A stretch of DNA of 64,000 bases from Mycobacterium saskatchewanense (GTDB taxonomy: Bacteria; Actinomycetota; Actinomycetes; Mycobacteriales; Mycobacteriaceae): assembly GCF_010729105.1 (NCBI RefSeq), contig NZ_AP022573.1, positions 5,642,001 through 5,706,000 of the forward strand, in the 5' to 3' direction. The position numbers and the translations under genes are program-made. Of this stretch, positions 1 through 8,238 are shown piece after piece. Each line of letters begins with the position of its first letter. Position 1 is the first letter of the stretch. The notes under the pieces are model-generated. The model saw only the letters and a list, made by a program, of their open reading frames with translations, had not been told where the DNA came from and made no database searches.

Positions 1-212
1 CACGGTCTCAACCGCTGGTGGCGATCCTGTGGGGCCGTGATGCGTCCACCCTTAAACCCGTTCTCGCCGAGGGTAATTGCGTGGCGATCGAATCGCCGCA
101 TCCCTCTCCGCTGTCGGCGTCTCGGGGCTTCTTCGGCTCGCGCCCTTTCAGCCGGGCCAACAAGTTGCTGGCCGAGATGGGCGCCGACCCTATCGATTGG
201 CGGCTGCCCTGA
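1..212 (+). CDS. ung: Uracil-DNA glycosylase, C-terminal part (gene starts outside window)
   Basis: Base-excision repair enzyme that removes uracil from DNA. Only the last 69 codons are present (reading frame begins at base 3). The visible end carries the family 1 signature HPSPLS, whose His (codon at 99) is the catalytic histidine, and the usual tail with an ANKLL-like segment and a closing IDWRLP. The stop is at 210-212 and the next gene starts 5 bases later, so the two are probably cotranscribed. The identification rests on a short but diagnostic segment. Confidence 0.95.
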   Translation, partial: RSQPLVAILWGRDASTLKPVLAEGNCVAIESPHPSPLSASRGFFGSRPFSRANKLLAEMGADPIDWRLP

Positions 213-217
213 CCGGG

Positions 218-748
218 ATGACGGCGCTGCGGGCGCATCATCGGGGCGGGCCGCGGGAACTGGTCGTCGAGCCGGCGCCCGTGCCGGTTCCCGCGCCGGG
301 TGAAGTGCTGGTCGCCGTGCACGCCGCCGCGATCACCTTCGACGAGCTGACATGGGAGGAGACGTGGACCCGCGACGGGGCGAGCCGGACGCCCGTCATC
401 CCGTCGCACGAGGTGTCCGGCGTGGTACATCAAATCGGCACGGGAGTAACGGATTTCGCACCCGGAGACGAGGTGTACGGGCTGATTCCGTTCGACCGAG
501 ACGGCGCCGCGGCCGCGGCTTCGGCGCCCCGACCGGCCGGCCGGGCCGACGAATACGGTGTCACAGCCACGTTTTTCATCGTCCCCCCCGATCGCGATCA
601 GCTGACCCGGCTCGCGGCGCTGGTCGACGACGGACGGCTGCGCGTGCAGATCGCGGCGACCTTCCCCCTTGGCGAGGGCCGGGAGGCCTTCGAAAGCGGC
701 CAGCGTCCGGGCCGGCGCCCCGGGAAGACGGTCATCGTCCTGGAATGA
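218..748 (+). CDS. Medium-chain oxidoreductase (quinone reductase type), internally deleted
   Basis: The 176-residue product matches the two ends of a zinc-independent MDR/quinone oxidoreductase (usual length about 300-330). Residues 1-85 are the GroES-like domain, with an IPSHEVSG segment and a GDEVYGL turn. Residues about 98-176 are the normal C-terminal strand region ending in KTVIVLE. Between them only a short Ala-rich bridge remains, so about 130 residues of the Rossmann NAD(P)H-binding domain are absent while the frame stays open. It is unlikely to bind cofactor normally. Start chosen at ATG 218, five bases after the ung stop. It could be a pseudogene translated in frame, or a repurposed fold. 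Confidence 0.8.
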   Translation: MTALRAHHRGGPRELVVEPAPVPVPAPGEVLVAVHAAAITFDELTWEETWTRDGASRTPVIPSHEVSGVVHQIGTGVTDFAPGDEVYGLIPFDRDGAAAAASAPRPAGRADEYGVTATFFIVPPDRDQLTRLAALVDDGRLRVQIAATFPLGEGREAFESGQRPGRRPGKTVIVLE

Positions 749-780
749 GTGCCGGGACCGGCAGGGAGGCAACCACAGAC

Positions 781-1431
781 ATGTACGACCTCGACGACAC
801 CATCCGGCGGCGGCACTCGACGCGAATGTTCCTGCCCGACCCCGTGCCGCATCACCTGGTCGAGGAGTCGCTCGAGTTGGCCACGCGCGCGCCGTCGAAC
901 TCCAACGTGCGGCCGTGGCATGTCGTGTTCGTCTCCGGCGCTGCCCGCGACCGGCTCGTCGCCGCCATGTTGGAGCAGGCCCGCTCGGAACCACCCAAGG
1001 TGCCGCAGCTGCCCGCCGAATTCGCCCACCTGCGCCGCGATCTTGGCGCGCACGTGTACGGCGCGATGGGCATCGCCCGCGACGACGCCGAGGCGAGGCG
1101 CGTCGCGGTGCTGCGCAACTGGGAGTTCTTCCGCGCCCCGCTGGGCGGTGTGGTGTCGACGCACCGCGACTTCGGCCTGGTGGACAGCTTGGGCGTCGGG
1201 ATGTTCCTGCAGACACTGGTGCTGGCGCTGACCGCGCGCGGCTTGGGTGCCTGTGTCCAGGTCTCGATCGCCGGATACCCGGGAATCGTGCGGGAGCAGC
1301 TGGGCATCCCGGAGGAAACGACAATCCTGTGCGGCTTGGCCGTCGGCTACTCAGACCCGGATTTCCCGGGCAATTCGTTGCGGGTCGGACGCGAACGCGT
1401 CGACCGGCACGCGGTCTTTCTCGACGAGTGA
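781..1431 (+). CDS. Nitroreductase-family flavoprotein
   Basis: A 216-residue nitroreductase-like FMN enzyme, probably reducing nitro compounds, quinones or enones with NAD(P)H. The N-terminal RRRHSTRMF segment and the APSNSN/RPW motif near residues 38-47 are the usual FMN phosphate and ring contacts. The GLGACVQ segment near residue 157 and the late GYSDPD segment also fit. It starts at ATG 781 behind a GGGAGG ribosome site at 764-769. I do not recall it at this place in M. tuberculosis, so with the preceding oxidoreductase it looks like a local insertion. Substrate unknown. Confidence 0.88.
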   Translation: MYDLDDTIRRRHSTRMFLPDPVPHHLVEESLELATRAPSNSNVRPWHVVFVSGAARDRLVAAMLEQARSEPPKVPQLPAEFAHLRRDLGAHVYGAMGIARDDAEARRVAVLRNWEFFRAPLGGVVSTHRDFGLVDSLGVGMFLQTLVLALTARGLGACVQVSIAGYPGIVREQLGIPEETTILCGLAVGYSDPDFPGNSLRVGRERVDRHAVFLDE

Positions 1432-1441
1432 GGCGGCCGCG

Positions 1442-1636
1442 TCAGCCGCGGACGACCTTGCCGGCCTTGATGCAGGAGGTGCAGACGTTGAGGCGCTGCT
1501 TGTTGCCGCCGGGACGGGTCGCGGCGTGCACGGTCTGCACGTTCGGGTCCCAGCGCCGGCTGGTGCGGCGGTGGGAGTGGGACACCGACTTACCGAAGCC
1601 GGGGCCTTTCCCGCAGATGTCGCACACAGCGGCCAT
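1442..1636 (-). CDS. rpmB: 50S ribosomal protein L28, zinc-ribbon (C+) form
   Basis: 64-residue L28 of the large ribosomal subunit. Two CxxC pairs (CDIC near the N-terminus, CTSC near the C-terminus) show the zinc-binding form, unlike the cysteine-free paralogues that mycobacteria express under zinc limitation. The HSHRRTSRRW segment is typical L28. A GAGGAGC ribosome site lies just upstream of the ATG on this strand. It is divergent from fakA-recG. The rpmB/fakA/recG neighbourhood is also seen in Firmicutes, which supports all three calls. Confidence 0.95.
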   Translation of the reverse strand: MAAVCDICGKGPGFGKSVSHSHRRTSRRWDPNVQTVHAATRPGGNKQRLNVCTSCIKAGKVVRG

Positions 1637-1921
1637 TGTTCAAGCTCCTCAAATATCGGGGGTCCGGCTCGGGTCTGACGGAAGGCCGGCACAGCACCCG
1701 GATCGACCCGGGCTTCCCAGGATACCGACAGTTGCGGCAACCGCCAAAACGGCCCACAGCCGCGGTCCCGCGTATGGCGGGCGCTGTCGTATGCACTGGT
1801 TAGTCTCAACGAACCCGGTCGGGCACGCACGGGCAGCCGCCGCGGGTGTCGCGGCGCTACGCTGGCGCGCACCGGGTGCGGGGCACGGAGGAGGTGGGTC
1901 ACACTGGACACGTCCCATCGC
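1637..1921. promoter_or_regulatory. Divergent rpmB / fakA intergenic region
   Basis: 285 bases between the divergent rpmB and fakA starts, so it must hold both promoters. On the + strand a TTAGTCT sequence near 1800-1806 is a candidate TANNNT -10 box. A GGAGGAGG ribosome site lies at about 1888-1895. No operator palindrome or zinc-repressor box was recognised. Confidence 0.45.
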
Positions 1922-3586
1922 GTGCTCGACGCGGCGACCCTGCGGGACTGGGCACACACCGCCGTCAGCGACCTGATCACCCACATCGACGAGATCAACC
2001 GCCTCAACGTCTTCCCGGTCGCCGACGCCGACACCGGCGCCAACATGCTGTTCACCATGCGGTCAGCGCTGGCCGAGGCCAACGCGGGGGCCAATACCGA
2101 CGGCGGCCCCGGGTGCGTGGCTCGCGCGGCGGCGGCGCTGTCGGCCGGGGCGCTGAACGGCGCGCGCGGCAACTCCGGCGTGATCCTGTCCCAGATCCTG
2201 CGCGGCATCGCCGACGTCACCGCGGCCGCGGCGGCCGACTCCGGTGGTGAACTGGGCCGCATCGACGCCGCGCTCCTCGGCGCCGGCCTGCGGCGCGGGG
2301 TGGACCTGGTCATCGCCTCGATGGGCGGGGAGGAAGTCCCCGGGACCATCGTCTCGGTGCTGCGGGCCGCCGCCGAGGCGGTCGCGGAATGCGCGGACGA
2401 AGGTCTGGTGGCGGCGGTCACCGCCGCCGGGGACGCGGCGGTGGTCGCGCTGGAGAAGACTACGGAACAGCTCGACGTGCTGGCCGACGCCGGCGCGGTG
2501 GACGCCGGCGGAAGGGGTTTGCTGGTCCTGCTGGACGCGCTGCGGTCCACCATCTCCGGTCAGGCTCCGGCCCGCACGGTGTATGAGATCGCGCCCCGCC
2601 AGATGCCGCCGCACGCCCCCGCGGAGCGCCCGGCGCCGCAATTCGAGGTGATGTACCGGCTGGACGGGTGCGATCCCCCCGCCGCTGACGCGTTGCGGGA
2701 CCGACTGGAGGAGCTGGGGGATTCCGTTGCCATCGCGGCCGCGCCCGCGACCGACGGCACCTACTCCGTGCACGTGCACACCGACGACGCCGGCGCCGCC
2801 GTCGAAGCGGGCCTGGTGGCCGGGCGTCCCAGCCGGATCGTGATCTCGGTCCTCGGTTCGGGGGGGACGGGGCTGCCGGCGGGCGGCTGGACGCGCGAAC
2901 GGGCCGTGCTCGCCGTCGTCGACGGCGACGGCGCGGCCGAACTGTTCGCCGCGGAGGGGGCCAACGTGCTGCGGCCGGACGTGACCGCCGGCCATCCCGC
3001 AACGGACATCAGCGCACATCAGCTGATGCGTGCCGTGGTCGACACCGGCGCCGCCCAGGTCATGGTGTTGCCCAACGGCTACGTGGCCGCCGAGGAGCTG
3101 GTGGCCGGCTGCACCGCGGCCATCGGATGGGGCATCGACGTGGTGCCGATACCGACCGGCTCGATGGTGCAGGGCCTGGCCGCGCTGGCCGTGCACGAGA
3201 CGGACCGGCCGGCCGTCGACGACGGGTACACCATGGCCCGCGCCGCCGGCGCCGCCCGGCACGGCTCGGTGCGCATCGCGACCGAGAGCGCGTTGACGTG
3301 GGCGGGTCGCTGCCAGCCGGGCGACGGGCTGGGCATCGCCGGCGACGAGGTGCTGATCGTGGCCGCCGACGCGGTGGGGGCGGCGATCGGCCTGCTCGAC
3401 CTCCTGCTGGCCTCGGGCGGTGACCTGGCGACCGTCCTCGTCGGCGCCGGGTTCGAGGCCGACGTCGACGCCGAGGCGTTGGGCGACATTTTGGAAGAGC
3501 ACATGCACGACCATCACCCGGGGACCGAGCTGGTGACCTACCGCACCGGCCATCGCGGGGACGCGCTGTTGATCGGGGTCGAGTAG
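1922..3586 (+). CDS. fakA: Dak2/DegV-type fatty acid kinase (FakA/YloV family)
   Basis: 554-residue ATP-dependent kinase of the YloV/FakA family, which in Firmicutes phosphorylates fatty acids held on a FakB/DegV protein. The N-terminal DhaL-like domain (about 1-200) carries the Mg-ATP signature NVFPVADADTGANM with Asp35 and Asp37. The C-terminal half is the DegV-like regulatory part of the long family members. GTG 1922 is the first standard start, but the strong GGAGGAGG site at 1888-1895 sits 8 bases before an in-frame CTG at 1904, so a six-codon-longer CTG start is possible. In H37Rv I recall the same region split as Rv2975c/Rv2974c; here it is one intact frame. recG follows after 2 bases. 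Confidence 0.85.
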   Translation: MLDAATLRDWAHTAVSDLITHIDEINRLNVFPVADADTGANMLFTMRSALAEANAGANTDGGPGCVARAAAALSAGALNGARGNSGVILSQILRGIADVTAAAAADSGGELGRIDAALLGAGLRRGVDLVIASMGGEEVPGTIVSVLRAAAEAVAECADEGLVAAVTAAGDAAVVALEKTTEQLDVLADAGAVDAGGRGLLVLLDALRSTISGQAPARTVYEIAPRQMPPHAPAERPAPQFEVMYRLDGCDPPAADALRDRLEELGDSVAIAAAPATDGTYSVHVHTDDAGAAVEAGLVAGRPSRIVISVLGSGGTGLPAGGWTRERAVLAVVDGDGAAELFAAEGANVLRPDVTAGHPATDISAHQLMRAVVDTGAAQVMVLPNGYVAAEELVAGCTAAIGWGIDVVPIPTGSMVQGLAALAVHETDRPAVDDGYTMARAAGAARHGSVRIATESALTWAGRCQPGDGLGIAGDEVLIVAADAVGAAIGLLDLLLASGGDLATVLVGAGFEADVDAEALGDILEEHMHDHHPGTELVTYRTGHRGDALLIGVE

Positions 3587-3588
3587 TC

Positions 3589-5814
3589 GTGGCATCGCTG
3601 GGCGACCGGCTGGACTTCGTGGTGGGCGCCAAGGCCGCCGACCAGCTCGACGAGGAGCTGGGGATCCGCACCGTCGACGACCTGCTGCGCCATTACCCGC
3701 GCAGCTACACCGAGGGCGCGACCCGCTGGGACGCCGACGGTCGGCGCCCGCCGGCCGGCGAGCACGTCACGATCGTCGACACGATCGCCGAAACCAAGAC
3801 GTGGCCGATGAAGAAGACCCCCAACAAGCTGTGTCACCGGATCACCCTGGGCGCCGGCCGCAACAAGGTGACCGCGACGTTCTTCAACGCAAACTATTTG
3901 AAGAAGGACCTGGTCAAGGGCACCAAGGTGATGCTGTCCGGGGAGGTCGGATTCTTCAACAACGCCATGCAGCTGACGCACCCGGCGTTCCTCATCCTGG
4001 ACTCGCCCGACGGCCGGGATCGCGGCACCAGCTCGCTGAAGAACATCGCCATCGCCTCCAAGGCCAGCACCGGCGAGCTGCAGATGTCGGCGTTCGAGCG
4101 CGCCTTCTTCCCCATCTATCCGGCGACCACGAAGCTGCAGAGCTGGGACATCTTCCGCTGCGTGCGCCAGGTGCTCGACGTCCTGGATCCAATCGATGAC
4201 CCGCTACCCGCCGGCCTGCGCGAACGCCACGGCCTGGTCTCCGAGGACCGGGCGTTGCGCGACATCCATCTGGCGGAGGACGAATCGGCGCGGCGGCGGG
4301 CGCGGCAACGCCTGACCTTCGACGAAGCCGTCGGGCTGCAGTGGGCGCTGGTCGCCCGGCGGCACAGCGAGCTCTCGGAATCGGGTCCGCCCGCCCCGCC
4401 GCGCCCCGAGGGCCTGGCCGCAGAACTGTTGGCGCGGTTGCCTTTCGAGCTGACGGCGGGGCAACGTGAGGTGTTCGCCGTGTTTGCGGAGGAGCTCTCG
4501 GCGACCCGGCCGATGAACCGCCTGCTCCAGGGAGAGGTGGGTTCCGGGAAGACCATCCTCGCGGTGCTGGCGATGCTGCAGCTGGTGGACGCCGGATATC
4601 AATGCGCGCTGCTGGCGCCCACGGAAGTTCTTGCCGCCCAACATGTACGGTCGATCAACGACGTGCTCGGCCCGCTGGCGATGGCGGGCCAGCTCGGTGG
4701 CGCGGATACCGCCACGCGCGTCGCCCTGCTGACCGGTTCGATGACGGCGGCGCAGAAGAAGCAGGTCCGGGCCGAGATCGCCGGCGGGCAGGTCGGCATC
4801 GTCGTCGGGACCCACGCGCTGCTGCAGGACGCCGTGGAGTTCGACAACCTGGGCATGGTGGTGGTCGACGAGCAGCACCGGTTCGGTGTCGAACAACGAG
4901 ACCAGTTGCGGGCCAAGGCCCGTCCGGGTGTGACACCGCACCTGCTGGTGATGACGGCGACGCCGATACCGCGCACCGTCGCGCTGACGGTATACGGCGA
5001 CCTGGAAACCTCGACGCTGCGCGAACTTCCGCGCGGACGCCAACCGATCACCAGCAACGTCATCTTCGTCAGGGACAAGCCCGCCTGGCTCGAACGTGCC
5101 TGGCGGCGGATCACCGAAGAGGTCGCCGCCGGCCGCCAGGCCTATGTGGTGACCCCCCGGATCGACGAGACCGACGATCCGGAGAAAGAGAAGCAGGAGC
5201 AGAACGTCAAGCCGTCGGAAACCGCCGAAGGGCTCTACGCCCGGCTGCGATCGGGCGAGCTCGCGGACGTGCGCCTGGGATTGATGCACGGACGGTTGTC
5301 CGCCGATGACAAGGACGCCGTGATGTCCGCCTTCCGGGCGGGTGACATCGATGTGCTGGTGTGCACCACGGTCATCGAGGTGGGCGTGGACGTCCCGAAC
5401 GCGACCGTGATGTTGGTGATGGACGCCGACCGCTTCGGCATCAGCCAGCTGCATCAGCTGCGCGGTCGCATCGGGCGCGGCCGGCATCCCAGTCTCTGCC
5501 TGCTGGCCAGCTGGGTATCGCCGGACTCGGGGGCGGGCGAGCGCCTGCGCGCGGTGGCCGAGACTCTGGACGGTTTCGCGCTCGCCGACCTCGACCTCAA
5601 GGAGCGGCGCGAAGGAGACGTGTTGGGGCGCAACCAATCCGGCCGTGCCATCAGCTTGAAGCTGCTCTCACTGGCCGACCATCTCGACGTCATCGACGCG
5701 GCCCGCGCCTTCTGCGTCTCCGCCTACGAGGAGGACGCCACCAACCCCGGATTGGCAGCGCTGGCCGCGCGATTCACCAGTACCGACCGCATCGAATACC
5801 TCGACAAGGCATGA
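3589..5814 (+). CDS. recG: ATP-dependent DNA helicase RecG
   Basis: 741-residue branch-migration helicase that rewinds stalled forks and Holliday junctions. The N-terminal wedge/OB domain is followed by a superfamily 2 motor: Walker A GEVGSGKT at 315-322, DEQH box from residue 427, the MTATPIPRT motif III, and the QLRGRIGRG motif VI. The GTG start is two bases after the fakA stop, and the stop overlaps the next gene's ATG (ATGA), so this is a tight operon. Length and motifs are normal for mycobacterial RecG. Confidence 0.97.
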   Translation: MASLGDRLDFVVGAKAADQLDEELGIRTVDDLLRHYPRSYTEGATRWDADGRRPPAGEHVTIVDTIAETKTWPMKKTPNKLCHRITLGAGRNKVTATFFNANYLKKDLVKGTKVMLSGEVGFFNNAMQLTHPAFLILDSPDGRDRGTSSLKNIAIASKASTGELQMSAFERAFFPIYPATTKLQSWDIFRCVRQVLDVLDPIDDPLPAGLRERHGLVSEDRALRDIHLAEDESARRRARQRLTFDEAVGLQWALVARRHSELSESGPPAPPRPEGLAAELLARLPFELTAGQREVFAVFAEELSATRPMNRLLQGEVGSGKTILAVLAMLQLVDAGYQCALLAPTEVLAAQHVRSINDVLGPLAMAGQLGGADTATRVALLTGSMTAAQKKQVRAEIAGGQVGIVVGTHALLQDAVEFDNLGMVVVDEQHRFGVEQRDQLRAKARPGVTPHLLVMTATPIPRTVALTVYGDLETSTLRELPRGRQPITSNVIFVRDKPAWLERAWRRITEEVAAGRQAYVVTPRIDETDDPEKEKQEQNVKPSETAEGLYARLRSGELADVRLGLMHGRLSADDKDAVMSAFRAGDIDVLVCTTVIEVGVDVPNATVMLVMDADRFGISQLHQLRGRIGRGRHPSLCLLASWVSPDSGAGERLRAVAETLDGFALADLDLKERREGDVLGRNQSGRAISLKLLSLADHLDVIDAARAFCVSAYEEDATNPGLAALAARFTSTDRIEYLDKA

Positions 5815-6524
5815 ACCGCAGGGTCCTGTTCTGGTTGACGGCGGCAACGATCGTCGCCGTCCTGGTCGCCTATCAGACGCTGGGGTCGTCGGCGGCCCGC
5901 CGCGCCGACCAGTACGCCGCACGTGCCGATGTCCCCACGGTGCTGCCCGGCGCCGACGTGCTGGCGGGCGTCGCCGTGCTGCCGCTGCGGCAACACCGCT
6001 ACGACTACCGCCGGGCGGCGTTCGGTGACGCCTGGGACGACAACAGCGATGCCCCGTTGGGTCACAACGGATGTGACACCCGCGACGACATTCTCAACCG
6101 CGACCTCGTCGACAAGACCTATGTGTGGGTCAAGCGCTGCCCGGACGCCGTGGCCACCGGCACGCTGCACGACCCCTACACCAGCAAGACCATCGCGTTC
6201 CAGCGCGGACCCAAGGTCGGGGAATCGGTCCAGATCGACCACATCGTCCCGCTGGCCTACGCCTGGGACATGGGGGCGTCCGCCTGGCCCGACCCCGAGC
6301 GCCTGCGGTTCGCCAACGATCCGGCCAACCTGCTCGCCGTCGACGGCCAGGCCAACCAGGACAAGGGCGATTCGCCGCCGGCGCGGTGGATGCCGCCCAA
6401 CACCGCGTTCGCGTGCCAGTACGCCATGCAGTTCATCGCCGTGCTGCGCGGCTACCAGTTGCCGGTCGACCAGGCGTCGGCCGGCGTGCTGCGTGGAGCC
6501 GCGACTACCTGCCCGACGAGCTAG
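5811..6524 (+). CDS. Secreted or membrane-anchored HNH-family nuclease (DUF1524 type), Rv2972c-like
   Basis: 237-residue protein with an N-terminal hydrophobic segment (residues 6-20, signal peptide or anchor) and a DUF1524/GmrSD-type HNH core. The core shows [11 protein letters not shown] with Asp143-His144, then the [16 protein letters not shown] stretch and a WMPP segment. Such proteins are usually extracytoplasmic metal-dependent nucleases; the substrate here is unknown. Cysteines in GCDTRD, KRCPD and FACQY may form disulfides, consistent with export. The ATG overlaps the recG stop by four bases. The 3' end overlaps the convergent aldo-keto reductase by 20 bases. Confidence 0.82.
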   Translation: MNRRVLFWLTAATIVAVLVAYQTLGSSAARRADQYAARADVPTVLPGADVLAGVAVLPLRQHRYDYRRAAFGDAWDDNSDAPLGHNGCDTRDDILNRDLVDKTYVWVKRCPDAVATGTLHDPYTSKTIAFQRGPKVGESVQIDHIVPLAYAWDMGASAWPDPERLRFANDPANLLAVDGQANQDKGDSPPARWMPPNTAFACQYAMQFIAVLRGYQLPVDQASAGVLRGAATTCPTS

Positions 6525-7386
6525 CGGGGCCGGCCGGATCGTCGGCCCCGTTGAACGTGTCCGGGTCCGGACGCAACCGCGTCCCGTTGTTGAGCCCGTT
6601 GATCGCGTCCATGTGCTCGGCGGCCAATTCGAAATCGAAGACATCCAGGTTGCCGGCGATGTGCTCGGGTTTGGCCGACCGGAAAATCACCGAATTACCC
6701 AGCTGCAGATTCCACCGCAGCAAAACCTGCGCCGCGGTCTTGCCGTACTCGCCCGCGATCGACGTCACCGTCGCGTTGTCCATCAGCTTGCCCAGCACCA
6801 GCGGGGTGTAAGACTGCGTCACCACGTTGTGTTGCGCGTCGGCTTTGCGCAGGTCGGCCTGGTTGAGCAGCGGATGCAGCTCGACCTGGTTGACCGCGGG
6901 GGTGACGAAGGTCAGGTCGATGACCGTCTCCAGGTGATCCGCGGTGAAGTTGGAGACACCGATCGAGCGGACGTGTCCCTCCCCGCGCGACTGGATGAGG
7001 CCACCGTAGGCGTCGACGTACCGGCCGAGCGACGGGGCGGGCCAATGGACCAGGTAGAGGTCCAGGTAGTCCAGGCCCAAGCGCTCGAGGCTGGCCGAGC
7101 AGGCGTCCTGCGCCTTCGTGAAGCCCTGGTCGGGGATGTCGAGCTTGGTGGTGACGAACAACTCCGCGCGGGCGATGCCGGAAGCCGCGATCGCGCGGCC
7201 GACGGCGGCCTCGTTGCCGTAGGCGGCGGCGGTGTCGATGAGCCGGCAGCCCATCTCCAGGGCCGCCGACACCGCGTGTTCCGCCTCGTCGTCCGACAGG
7301 TCCGCGACGCCGAGGCCGAGCACGGGCATCGTGTTTTCGTCATTTAAAGCTATGGACGGTATGGCAACGCCTGCCGCGTCAGTCAA
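6505..7386 (-). CDS. Aldo-keto reductase (Rv2971-like)
   Basis: 293-residue NADPH-dependent aldo-keto reductase, a (beta/alpha)8 barrel reducing aldehydes or ketones. The catalytic tetrad is present: Asp51 and Tyr56 (DTAAAYGNE), Lys81 (TTKL) and His114 (LVHWP). GVSNF and the late NADP-binding [12 protein letters not shown] segment fit the family. It starts at TTG 7386 with an AGGTGAAAG ribosome site upstream. The gene before it on this strand ends 6 bases away and encodes a second reductase, so the two form a tandem operon. This copy resembles the single H37Rv gene I recall here. Confidence 0.92.
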   Translation of the reverse strand: MTDAAGVAIPSIALNDENTMPVLGLGVADLSDDEAEHAVSAALEMGCRLIDTAAAYGNEAAVGRAIAASGIARAELFVTTKLDIPDQGFTKAQDACSASLERLGLDYLDLYLVHWPAPSLGRYVDAYGGLIQSRGEGHVRSIGVSNFTADHLETVIDLTFVTPAVNQVELHPLLNQADLRKADAQHNVVTQSYTPLVLGKLMDNATVTSIAGEYGKTAAQVLLRWNLQLGNSVIFRSAKPEHIAGNLDVFDFELAAEHMDAINGLNNGTRLRPDPDTFNGADDPAGPASSSGR

Positions 7387-7392
7387 CGTCTT

Positions 7393-8238
7393 TCACCTGC
7401 CTGTGAAATTGAAGGTTCGTGGATCCGGACCAAGCCGCTTTCCGTCATCGAGCGAGGAGATCGACGCCATTTCTTCGGGACTGAGTTCGAAATCGAACAC
7501 GTCGAAGTTACTCGCAATCCGTGAGGGATTTACCGACTTGGGGATCACGATATTACCGAGCTGGATATGCCACCTAATCAACACCTGCGCGGAAGTCCGC
7601 CCGCGTCCCTCGGCCACCGCCGTGACCGTCGGGTGCGTGAGCAGCGCTCCCTGGCCCAGCGGCGCCCACGCCTCCGTGGCGATGCCGCGCCGGGCGTGCA
7701 CGTCCCGCAACTCCTTCTGCGGGTACCGCGGATGCAGTTCCACCTGGTTGACCGCGGGAACGATGCCGGTGGCGTCGATGAGGACGGTCAGGTGCTCGGG
7801 CTCGAAGTTGCTGACGCCGATGGACCGGATCCGGCCCTGATCGCGCAGGTGGGCGAACGCCTTGAAGGTGTCGACGAACTTGTTCAGGGCGGGCGTGGGC
7901 CAGTGGATCAGGTACAGGTCCAGGTAGTCGAGCCCGAGCCGCTCCATGCTCGCGTCGAACGCGGCCAGCGTGCTGTCGTAACCCTGGTCGGCGTTCCACA
8001 ATTTGGTCACCACGTACAGTTGTTCGCGCGGCACGCCGGAGTCGGCAAGCGCCCGCCCCGTCTCCCGCTCGTTGCGGTAGGCCGCGGCGGTGTCGATGTG
8101 CCGGTAACCGGCGCGCAGCGCGGCGCCGACCACCTGCTCGGTGTCCGTCGGCGGTACCTGGAAGACTCCCAGCCCAACGGCGGGAATCGAAATGCCGTCG
8201 TTGAGGGTGACAAAGGCTTGTCGGAGGGAACTGCCCAT
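7393..8238 (-). CDS. Aldo-keto reductase, second tandem copy
   Basis: 281-residue aldo-keto reductase clearly paralogous to the next gene downstream. The tetrad is Asp49, Tyr54, Lys79 and His112, and the NADPH-binding PKSVNPSRIASN motif is the canonical form. I chose the ATG at 8236-8238; an in-frame TTG two codons upstream is less likely. The ATG lies within a CATG shared with the divergent lipN start, so the two genes start back to back with no spacer. I do not recall this second copy at the H37Rv locus; fast growers carry two. Substrate unknown, aldehyde detoxification likely. Confidence 0.92.
   Translation of the reverse strand: MGSSLRQAFVTLNDGISIPAVGLGVFQVPPTDTEQVVGAALRAGYRHIDTAAAYRNERETGRALADSGVPREQLYVVTKLWNADQGYDSTLAAFDASMERLGLDYLDLYLIHWPTPALNKFVDTFKAFAHLRDQGRIRSIGVSNFEPEHLTVLIDATGIVPAVNQVELHPRYPQKELRDVHARRGIATEAWAPLGQGALLTHPTVTAVAEGRGRTSAQVLIRWHIQLGNIVIPKSVNPSRIASNFDVFDFELSPEEMASISSLDDGKRLGPDPRTFNFTGR

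Noticed and set aside
1637..1921. Possible Zur box controlling rpmB
   Set aside because: The encoded L28 is the zinc-containing (CxxC) form, which is not the Zur-repressed paralogue, and no Zur palindrome was recognised.
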